This document shows, piece by piece, positions 26,644 to 32,192 of a stretch of 64,000 nt of DNA. Each line of letters opens with the position of its first letter. The stretch's first letter is position 1. Position numbers and translations under genes: made by a program. The DNA is from WHSW01 sp963769945 (GTDB lineage Bacteria; Actinomycetota; Thermoleophilia; Solirubrobacterales; 70-9): positions 1 through 64,000 of the forward strand of contig CAVYOA010000003.1 in assembly GCA_963769945.1 (NCBI GenBank). The letters run 5' to 3'. The notes below the pieces were generated by a model. The model searched no databases. It was not told the origin of the DNA and saw nothing but the letters and a program-made list of their open reading frames with translations.

Positions 26644-27456
26644 TCAGCCTCCCGGATAGGGAACGGCGCCCTCGGGTTCGGCGACCTCCACCGGTTGGTT
26701 GACGTCGTCGATCTCGATCAAGAAGCTGATCGTCGCACCGGTTTCGGCGATCGAGTCGGCAAGCTCTTCGACACCTTCGAGTCCGAGATCGAGCTCGATA
26801 TCCAGCCTGCGCAAGAGCCGATCATCGCTGCCCGTGTTGACCTCAATCGTCGCCGAATCGACGGCGCGGGCAAGCTGCTCGTCGCTTGTCTGTTCGATCA
26901 GGGGCAGCTCGGCCGCGCCGCTGTCGGCGGCCAGGGCGACGAGGTCGTTGAGTCCCGCCGCGAGGTCGAAGTCCGACGAGAGCAGATCGGTAGAGGCACC
27001 TCCAACCTCGCCGCCGTCGGAAAGCTCAGGTTCTCCCTCGAACCAGTCGCCGACCTCGAGCTCGGTCAGCCCGCCGTCGACTGTGACTCCGCTGACCTCC
27101 TCGAGTCGGTCCTCGGGAAGCTCGTACACCGTTCCACCGGTTTCGACGTATGCACGCTCGCCAGTTGAGATCACCTCGACGGTTTCGCTCACCTCGCCGG
27201 CGATCTGCGTGTAGCGCAGCTTCGCTATCGGCAGCGAGCCGGCCGCTTCGATCGAAAATGGTCCGCTGAGCTCGAAGCCGGCGATGTTGCCGGCGACATC
27301 GCCCTGGCCCTCGGCCAGCACCTTCAGGTCGAGCTCACCGCTGCGAATCTCCCCCAGCCTTTCCGCCGTCTCGTCCAAGGCCTCCTCGGCCTCGCTCGCG
27401 CCGCAGCCGGTGGCGATCAGCGCCAGCGCGGCGAATACCAGGGCTCGCGAGCGCAA
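26644..27456 (-). CDS. Lipoprotein of unknown function (LppX/LprG-like layout), last gene of the peptide operon
   Basis: A 270-aa protein with a lipoprotein signal MRSRALVFAALALIATGCG (lipobox ATGC, Cys18). The mature part has ETAERLGEIRSGELDLKVLAE, FELSGPFSIEAAGSLPIAKLRYTQIAG, YVETGGTVYELPEDR, VGDWFEGEPELSDGG and DIELDLGLEGVEELADS. Two-lobed beta-rich sequences of this style occur in actinobacterial LppX_LprAFG-type lipoproteins, which bind lipids, but the match is only by eye. The GTG/ATG start at 27456 is 2 bases past the stop of the double-CxxC protein, so it belongs to the same operon. It is strongly acidic and should sit on the outer face of the membrane. Confidence 0.7.
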   Translation of the reverse strand: MRSRALVFAALALIATGCGASEAEEALDETAERLGEIRSGELDLKVLAEGQGDVAGNIAGFELSGPFSIEAAGSLPIAKLRYTQIAGEVSETVEVISTGERAYVETGGTVYELPEDRLEEVSGVTVDGGLTELEVGDWFEGEPELSDGGEVGGASTDLLSSDFDLAAGLNDLVALAADSGAAELPLIEQTSDEQLARAVDSATIEVNTGSDDRLLRRLDIELDLGLEGVEELADSIAETGATISFLIEIDDVNQPVEVAEPEGAVPYPGG

Positions 27457-27458
27457 CG

Positions 27459-28292
27459 TCAGGGTGCGGTTGTCGTCGTCGCCGGGGTCGTGGTGGTCGG
27501 CGTCGTGGTCGTCGTTGGCGCTGTCGTCGTCGTGGTCGTCGTTGGCGCTGTCGTTGTCGTCGGAGTGGTAGTCGTCGGCGCGGTCGACGTCGAGGTCGAG
27601 GTCGTGGTCGTCGGAATCGTCGTCGAACCGGTAGTCGTCACCGACTGGTCGTCATCGAAGTCCTCGTCGTCATCGCCGTCGTCTTCGTCGTCATCTCCGT
27701 CGTCGTCGTCGCCGTCGTCGTCGTCGCTCTCGATCGGCACGAGCTCCCTGTCGAGCACCTCGCGAATCTCGGAGATCAGACGCTCGAGCTTGCGTTTGAA
27801 CTTGTCCAGCGACATCTCCTGGGAATCCTCGAGCAGCTCGGCGATCTCCTCACGGATCTCGTCCAGTTCCTCCAATCCGTCCTCGGAGAGCTCGAGCCCT
27901 TCGCCGCCGACCACGAACTGGTACGCGGCCGCCATCGTCTCGCACAGGGTGCAGTCCTCGTTGACCGCGACGGCAACGTTCTCCGGCGTCAGGATGTTGG
28001 GGTCGGAGACAACAAGCACGATCTGGATCGAGATGGCGATCGTGCGGCAGGACTCGCAGCTGGAGTAGGCGACCGCCGTGTTCTGCTCGTCGACGACATC
28101 GCCGGCGACTTTGCGGACGTCGAAGGCGAACTCGAAGATCGAGGAGCCATCCTCCTCGTTGATCGCGACCGCCGCATTATCAGCCTGTGCCGCCGGCGCC
28201 GTTACCGCGCCGGCCAGGCCGAGGAAGACGATCGCGAGAGCGAACAGAGTCGCGCGCAGACGCATCAGCGATGTTGCCGGGCCGCGGCTCAT
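27459..28292 (-). CDS. Secreted double-CxxC protein with acidic and Thr-rich tail
   Basis: A 277-aa protein. The signal peptide ends near TAPAAQA (about residue 37). The mature domain has AVAINEEDGSSIFEFAFDV, then SSCESCRTIAISIQIVLVVSDP (Cys79, Cys82) and NEDCTLCETMAAAYQFVVGG (Cys114, Cys117). A charged helical segment (ELSEDGLEELDEIREEIAEL) follows, then an Asp/Glu/Gly run (about residues 190-215) and a Thr/Pro/Ser-rich tail to the end. I recall similar CxxC domains in actinobacterial proteins annotated with peptide zinc metalloproteases; function unknown. Its start overlaps the M50 stop by 4 bases (28289-28292). The tail is encoded by a GTC/GTGG-type low-complexity DNA stretch. Confidence 0.78.
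   Translation of the reverse strand: MSRGPATSLMRLRATLFALAIVFLGLAGAVTAPAAQADNAAVAINEEDGSSIFEFAFDVRKVAGDVVDEQNTAVAYSSCESCRTIAISIQIVLVVSDPNILTPENVAVAVNEDCTLCETMAAAYQFVVGGEGLELSEDGLEELDEIREEIAELLEDSQEMSLDKFKRKLERLISEIREVLDRELVPIESDDDDGDDDDGDDDEDDGDDDEDFDDDQSVTTTGSTTIPTTTTSTSTSTAPTTTTPTTTTAPTTTTTTTAPTTTTTPTTTTPATTTTAP
27466..27645. repeat. Low-complexity trinucleotide-rich DNA encoding a Thr/Pro-rich tail
   Basis: About 180 bases are built mostly from GTC, GTG and GGC units in irregular order. They encode the Thr-rich C-terminus of the double-CxxC protein on the minus strand. The unit is not a fixed-length direct repeat with spacers, so it is not CRISPR. Such tracts are prone to length change by slippage. 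Confidence 0.7.
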
Positions 28293-30178
28293 GGCGCCGG
28301 GGTGGTGGTTGTCGGGGCGGCCGTCGTCGGCGTCGTTGTGGTCGTCGTAGGCGTGGTCGTCTGCGTGGTTGGCGTCGTCTGCGTCGTCGGCGTCGTTGTC
28401 TGCGTCGTCGGCGTTGTCGTCTCCGTCGTCTCCGTCGTCTCCGTGTCCTCTGTCGTCGTCTCGTCCGGAGCTGCGCTGTCGGAGTCAGGGTCCGTCGACT
28501 CCTCGTCGAAGGCGGCCTCGTCGATCGCAGCGTCCTCTCCCTCTTGTGAAGAGAAGTTGTCAGGAACCGAGGGACCCTCGGCGGCGTTGCTGATCCCCGC
28601 ACCGTCGGACGGCGTGTCACCCAAGCCGGGGGTGCCGCTCGTTACAGAGGAGAGGTTCTGGATGCCGCTGCCGATGGTGCCCTTCTCGCCCGGCTGAATC
28701 GGCGTGTACTCACCGTTGGGCCACCACAGCGCGGTCAGGCCGATCGCTGCGGCGGCCGTCACCGCCACCAGTGCAACGCGGCGCGCGGGACGCTCGCTGG
28801 TGCGGTTCCAGGCGGACGTGCCGAGCTTGGTGAAGCCGCGCACGGCGGTGTAGGTGATACCTGCGAGCGGCAGGGCGAGCGACATCATCTGCACCAACGA
28901 GGCCAGGACCTCGACTATCTGGCCATCGGACAGGGCAGCGCTGAACTTGTCGATCTGATCGCCGAAGGAGTCGAAGGCGGTGGCGAAGATTCGCGGCATG
29001 CTGATCACGAGCAAGCCGATCATCAGCGTCAGCGCGGGGATCAGGGTCAGCACGTAGACCCTGGTCGCAACCCGGACCCACGGCTTCAACTCCGCCACGC
29101 GCGGGTCCATCTCACGCCCGGGGATCATGCTCTGCAGGGTCGGCTTGATCCGGGTCAGCATGTCCGGTACTCCGGTCAGGTCGCTGACGATGTAATAGCC
29201 GTCGAGGCGCAGGAACGGAAGCAGCTGATGCAGCATCTCCATGTTCTGGAGCACGATCACCAGCAGCAGAGGCTCGAAGTCGGTAATGAAATACGCGGCG
29301 ACGGTGAACAGCGAGAACAGCATGTTGAAGTAGATCCCGCCGAGATCGGTGCGAAGGCGCCCGCCCTTGCCGAGCCGGTAGGCGTCGGTGACGTCGGTGT
29401 AGAAAGCCGGCCAGACGATGTAGATGCCAACGCCCATTACCCCCGGCTTGGCGCCCCCGTAACGGCATGCGGTCGCGTGCCCGCACTCGTGGAAAGCGGC
29501 CGAGAGCACGATCAATCCGAACACCATCAGCAGCAGAGCCGGGTCGTAGATGACCGAGCGCGTGCTCTGGGCCACGCCGTGAATAAAGAAGAGCCAGACG
29601 TCGAGCGCGACCATTCCGCCGACGATGGCGACCACCAGCGGTCCGAAGAACAGCGGCTTGAACACCGTGGTGATCGCGTTGACGAGGCGCTCGGGAACGA
29701 CCCCGGTGCGCATCTTCAGTGCCAGCAGCGGATCGACCTTCTTCAGCGGTGGGCTGGAGCCGTCGGCGTTCTTGAGGATGCCTAACGGGCGAAGCTTCTC
29801 GTCGGCGAGAAACCTGACGTCATCGGGGGCGAGCTCGCGCTTGACGCGCTCGCTCACCCTGCCGGCAATCTCGTCGAAGCTGCGCGAGCCGTCGACTTCC
29901 TCGGCAACCGCGTACAGCAGCGGCGCCATCTGGATCACCTGGCCATCGGTGCGCCTCGCGATGTAAGGGGGGTCCTTGAAGCCGGAGTCCTCGAACTTGC
30001 CGACGAGCTCAATCCCGTCGGCAAGCTGCGGCGGCCTCGAGTCTGCCCCGTTGCCTGCCGGCTCGGGCGCTTCGTCGGCTGCCCGCGTGGTGGCGCCGGC
30101 TGCTGTGTCGTCTGGGCTGGTCATCTGAGTGGGTGTGCTGAGCTGGACGGGTGCGGTGAGCCGGTGGAAGTTACTCAC
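28289..30178 (-). CDS. Membrane M50-type peptide zinc metalloprotease with PqqD/RRE-like N-terminal region
   Basis: A 629-aa protein. Residues about 50-135 (GFKDPPYIARRTDGQVIQM, YAVAEEVDGSRSFDEIAGRV) look like a PqqD-type winged-helix peptide-binding (RRE) domain. Several membrane helices follow. The zinc motif HECGH is at 230-234 (LSAAFHECGHATACRYGG), and the second motif FLRLDGYYIVSD (Asp326) supplies the third ligand. This is the layout of 'putative peptide zinc metalloprotease' (YydH-like) proteins that process small peptides in or at the membrane. After the last helix (about residue 500) the tail is Asp/Glu- then Thr/Pro-rich. The GTG start at 30178 is used; ATG at 30124 is an alternative. 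It lies 63 bases after two precursor-like peptides, their likely substrate (inference). Confidence 0.85.
   Translation of the reverse strand: MSNFHRLTAPVQLSTPTQMTSPDDTAAGATTRAADEAPEPAGNGADSRPPQLADGIELVGKFEDSGFKDPPYIARRTDGQVIQMAPLLYAVAEEVDGSRSFDEIAGRVSERVKRELAPDDVRFLADEKLRPLGILKNADGSSPPLKKVDPLLALKMRTGVVPERLVNAITTVFKPLFFGPLVVAIVGGMVALDVWLFFIHGVAQSTRSVIYDPALLLMVFGLIVLSAAFHECGHATACRYGGAKPGVMGVGIYIVWPAFYTDVTDAYRLGKGGRLRTDLGGIYFNMLFSLFTVAAYFITDFEPLLLVIVLQNMEMLHQLLPFLRLDGYYIVSDLTGVPDMLTRIKPTLQSMIPGREMDPRVAELKPWVRVATRVYVLTLIPALTLMIGLLVISMPRIFATAFDSFGDQIDKFSAALSDGQIVEVLASLVQMMSLALPLAGITYTAVRGFTKLGTSAWNRTSERPARRVALVAVTAAAAIGLTALWWPNGEYTPIQPGEKGTIGSGIQNLSSVTSGTPGLGDTPSDGAGISNAAEGPSVPDNFSSQEGEDAAIDEAAFDEESTDPDSDSAAPDETTTEDTETTETTETTTPTTQTTTPTTQTTPTTQTTTPTTTTTTPTTAAPTTTTPAP
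28300..28460. repeat. Second low-complexity GTC-rich tract, tail of the M50 protease
   Basis: Irregular GTCGTC/GTCTGCGTCGTC-type units encode the Thr-rich end of the M50 protein (repeats like TTQTTTPTTQT). It resembles the tract at 27466-27645, so the two neighbouring proteins end in the same kind of probably extracytoplasmic, perhaps glycosylated, tail. Confidence 0.6.
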
Positions 30179-30190
30179 GGTGTGAGCACG

Positions 30191-30218
30191 ACGAGGGGCG
30201 GCCGTAGCCGCCCCTCGT
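30191..30218 (-). promoter_or_regulatory. Perfect 12-bp hairpin between the peptide genes and the M50 gene
   Basis: ACGAGGGGCGGC (30191-30202), loop CGTA, and GCCGCCCCTCGT (30207-30218) form an uninterrupted GC-rich stem. It lies in the only sizeable gap within the operon. No T-run follows on the minus strand, so it may be a partial terminator or a 3'-stabilising/processing hairpin that keeps peptide mRNA more abundant than protease mRNA. Such hairpins are common after bacteriocin and RiPP precursor genes. Confidence 0.7.
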
Positions 30219-30241
30219 GAACTCGGTCGATCTGAGCAGGC

Positions 30242-30445
30242 TTAGCCGTTGCTCTGATCGATGTCGACATCCTGCGTGGCCGTGGCGTCGGCCGTCGAGT
30301 TGTCGGAGAGGATGTTCGCGGCAACCGCGGCGTTCACCGGGGCTGCGACGTTGGCGTCGATGAGTGACATCGCCGCCCGCTCGGGCAGCTCCTCGCCGGC
30401 CATCTCGTTGAGCTGCTCGCGGGTCAGCTTCTCGTACTCGCTCAT
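30242..30445 (-). CDS. Precursor-like small peptide B (67 aa)
   Basis: The product begins MSEYEKLTREQLNEMAG and has the block EELPERAAMSLIDANVA, then PVNAAVAANILSD and a polar end TATQDVDIDQSNG. It is identical to the neighbouring 66-aa peptide at 52 of 66 aligned positions. An amphipathic, acidic leader-like N-terminus plus an Ala/Val/Asn-rich, Cys-free C-terminal half looks like a ribosomally made precursor, though no cleavage motif such as GG is present. The ATG at 30443-30445 has AAAGGA eight bases upstream. It is followed by a 12-bp hairpin and the M50 protease gene. No named family is known to me. Confidence 0.82.
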   Translation of the reverse strand: MSEYEKLTREQLNEMAGEELPERAAMSLIDANVAAPVNAAVAANILSDNSTADATATQDVDIDQSNG

Positions 30446-30499
30446 TGGGGGTCCTTTCAGTTGACTTGTTGCTTGCTAGATCTGACTACAGGGCGTGCG

Positions 30500-30700
30500 T
30501 CAGTTGGACTGGTCGATGTCCGCGTCCTGGGTCGCATCGGCGCCTGCCGTGGCACCATCCGACAGCACGTTTGCGGCAACGGCCGCGTTCACCGGGATCG
30601 CGACGTTGGCGTCAACCAGCGACATCGCTGCGCGCTCCGGTAGTTCTTCGCCCGCGAGCTCGTTGAGCTCCTCGCGGCTCAGTGACTTGTGTTCGCTCAT
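30500..30700 (-). CDS. Precursor-like small peptide A (66 aa)
   Basis: Begins MSEHKSLSREELNELAG, then EELPERAAMSLVDANVA, PVNAAVAANVLSD and ATQDADIDQSN. Differences from peptide B cluster at residues 4-8 and 49-55, while the block from about 16 to 34 is nearly invariant; this suggests a recognition segment in the middle and a variable tail. The ATG at 30698-30700 overlaps the stop of the upstream 80-aa gene (ATGA) and has a strong GAGGAG site. There is no signal peptide, Cys or transmembrane segment, so export or processing would need a dedicated partner; the M50 protein downstream is the obvious candidate. Confidence 0.83.
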   Translation of the reverse strand: MSEHKSLSREELNELAGEELPERAAMSLVDANVAIPVNAAVAANVLSDGATAGADATQDADIDQSN

Positions 30701-30939
30701 TGCTTCTCCTCTGGGCTCTCGCCCTGGTCGTTTTGCTCACGCTCCGCCGGCACCGCGGTGGCCTCGGAGACCTCCGTGACGCCATCTCTTTGCACCACTC
30801 GCACCTTCGATGAGACTCGCGTTCGCTGCGAGCCCCTCTCGCCGACGTTGGCGTTGACAGCGCCGGTCACCTGACCGGCGACGTTGACGTCATCGTCCTG
30901 CGACCCGAAGGCCTTGTTGATGATCTTGCGGAACTTCAT
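30697..30939 (-). CDS. First gene of the peptide operon, 80-aa protein of unknown function
   Basis: Begins MKFRKIINKAFGSQDDDVN and has VAGQVTGAVNANVGERGSQR, VSSKVRVVQRDGVTEVSEAT and a charged end. The VNVAGQVTGAVNANVG stretch is similar in composition to the ANVA-PVNAAVAAN part of peptides A and B, hinting at shared ancestry or interaction, but the LPERAAMS block is absent. A start at ATG 30937-30939 is preferred over TTG at 31008, although its ribosome site is weak. Its stop overlaps the start of peptide A, so translation is coupled. It may be a third substrate or an accessory protein. Confidence 0.62.
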   Translation of the reverse strand: MKFRKIINKAFGSQDDDVNVAGQVTGAVNANVGERGSQRTRVSSKVRVVQRDGVTEVSEATAVPAEREQNDQGESPEEKQ

Positions 30940-31076
30940 TGCTTCGAGGAGACCGTTGCACGCGAAAGCAACCACGTAAACGTCGTCGATTTGGCCAAGG
31001 CGACGCAACGTCGCACATAAACCGCTTGTTCAAGCCAAGCAGCGGCGCATGGGCAAGAGGCCGTTCTGTTCGCCAG

Positions 31077-31094
31077 CGTCAACCAATGTTGACG
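31077..31094 (+). promoter_or_regulatory. Perfect 7-4-7 inverted repeat upstream of the HTH-ClpN regulator
   Basis: CGTCAAC (31077-31083), CAAT, GTTGACG (31088-31094) is a perfect dyad in the gap between the divergent regulator and the peptide operon. Its right arm contains TTGACG, the likely -35 of the regulator promoter, so a bound protein would block RNA polymerase. Autoregulation by the HTH protein is inferred. Confidence 0.6.
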
Positions 31095-31117
31095 AATGAG
31101 TGATCGTGCGCTAGATC
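31089..31117 (+). promoter_or_regulatory. Candidate promoter of the HTH-ClpN regulator, possibly leaderless
   Basis: TTGACG (31089-31094), 17-base spacer, TAGATC (31112-31117). Transcription would start at about 31124, next to the GTG at 31125. No ribosome-binding site lies in the 15 bases before that GTG, consistent with a leaderless mRNA, which is common in actinobacteria. Confidence 0.45.
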
Positions 31118-31124
31118 TATCGCC

Positions 31125-31859
31125 GTGGCTGAGCCGATCCACGAACTGGCCCGCCGCGCAACCCGGCGCCAGGCACCAGGCGCGGCTCTCGCCGCGATTG
31201 GCGAGTTGCGCCGTCGCCTCGCAGACCTCGAGCGGGCCCAGGTGGTCAATGCCCTCGAGGCTGGCTGGTCGTGGTCGGTAATAGGTCAGCATCTCGGCAT
31301 CAGCAAACAGGCAGCGCATCAAAAGCACCGCGCGGCTGTGGCCGAATCCGTCCAACCCGACGCCGGCGCCCGGCTGGTGATCGCAGGCGAGGCGCGAACC
31401 GCGGTGCGATTGGCGGCCGACGAAGCAACGCGCCTGGGCAGCTCTCAGGTCGGTCCCGCTCACATCCTCTTCGGAGTCCTCGAGCTGGGCTCGAGCGCGA
31501 TCACGAACGAACTCGAAGCGGCAGGACTGAGCGTCGCTAGCGTTCGCTCCCAACTCGAGCGCCTCTACGGCGGCGCCAAGCGTCGGCAGCGATCACTGAT
31601 CGGCGATGCCGAGCCGGCGCTCGTCGACTCTGGCTCTGCGCAGTCGGGACCTGTACCCCTGGCGGCACGCGGCCGGGCGGTTCTGGAGGGCTCCCTGCGA
31701 GAGGCTGTCAGGCTCGAGAGCAAGCGGCTCGACGCCGACCACCTCCTGCTCGCCCTGTTGCGCACGTCCTACGGGTCGGCAGCGGAGCTGATGAGCGATC
31801 TCGACCTACCGCGCGAGATGTTGGCGGCGAGGCTGGAAGCCGCACTTCGCCGCGGCTAA
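31125..31859 (+). CDS. Putative regulator: HTH domain plus two Clp N-terminal-type repeats
   Basis: A 244-aa protein. Residues about 35-70 (LERAQVVNALEAGWSWSVIG, then QHLGISKQAAHQKH) form a helix-turn-helix. From about 85 to 145 and again from about 180 to 240 lie two Clp-N-like helical repeats (ARTAVRLAADEATRLGSSQV, GPAHILFGVLELGSSAI; REAVRLESKRLDADHLLLALL). In ClpA/ClpC these repeats bind substrates or adaptors, but no AAA+ domain follows here. DNA binding plus a peptide-sensing Clp-N pair is a plausible reading. The gene is divergent from the peptide operon and is preceded by a perfect inverted repeat. GTG 31125 is the chosen start. Confidence 0.8.
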   Translation: MAEPIHELARRATRRQAPGAALAAIGELRRRLADLERAQVVNALEAGWSWSVIGQHLGISKQAAHQKHRAAVAESVQPDAGARLVIAGEARTAVRLAADEATRLGSSQVGPAHILFGVLELGSSAITNELEAAGLSVASVRSQLERLYGGAKRRQRSLIGDAEPALVDSGSAQSGPVPLAARGRAVLEGSLREAVRLESKRLDADHLLLALLRTSYGSAAELMSDLDLPREMLAARLEAALRRG

Positions 31860-31909
31860 ACGGTTTGATCGCGGATTCCGTGGTTCAAGAACAGGAAGCC
31901 GAAGCGAAA

Positions 31910-32191
31910 CTAGTCGGGCTCCGGCGCGACTTCGGCTTCGTCGCCGCTTTCGTTTCCATCATCCTCGCCGTCCTCAGCGGGCTCCACTTCGCTGCTCTCG
32001 GGCGGTTCGGCGCCGGCAAGTACGTCGGCAACGATCGCAGGGTCGATCGGCACCGCGACGTCGGCGTGCATGGTCGACATCGCGGCCCGCTCGGGAAGGA
32101 CCTCGGCCTCGAGCGCCTCGCGTTCTTCTGGCGTTAGCGGTGGCTTCCGCGGCGCGTCGTCGGCGCCCTCGTCTCCGTCTCGGCCGAACAC
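31910..32191 (-). CDS. Third, diverged member of the LPERAAMS peptide family (93 aa)
   Basis: After a charged N-terminus comes PLTPEEREALEAEVLPERAAMS (motif block LPERAAMS at residues 32-39), then MHADVAVPIDPAIVADVLAG, which aligns with the ANVA-PVNAAVAANVLSD part of peptides A and B. The TQD-DIDQSN tail is replaced by a long acidic tail (EPAEDGEDDGNESGDEAEV). GTG at 32189-32191 lies one base after the stop of the aminotransferase gene, so it is probably expressed with that gene, not with the main operon. It is convergent with the HTH-ClpN gene. Confidence 0.75.
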   Translation of the reverse strand: MFGRDGDEGADDAPRKPPLTPEEREALEAEVLPERAAMSTMHADVAVPIDPAIVADVLAGAEPPESSEVEPAEDGEDDGNESGDEAEVAPEPD

Positions 32192-32192
32192 G

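Noticed and set aside
27466..28460. Repeated GTC-type units resembling a CRISPR or VNTR locus
   Set aside because: Units vary in length and order, there are no unique spacers, and both tracts read as Thr/Pro-rich protein tails in frame.
30242..30700. Peptides A/B as curli- or chaplin-type amyloid subunits
   Set aside because: The Q/N-containing tail (TQD-DIDQSN) is a single unit without the repeated Ser-Gln-Asn spacing of curli, and there is no signal peptide or Cys pair as in chaplins.
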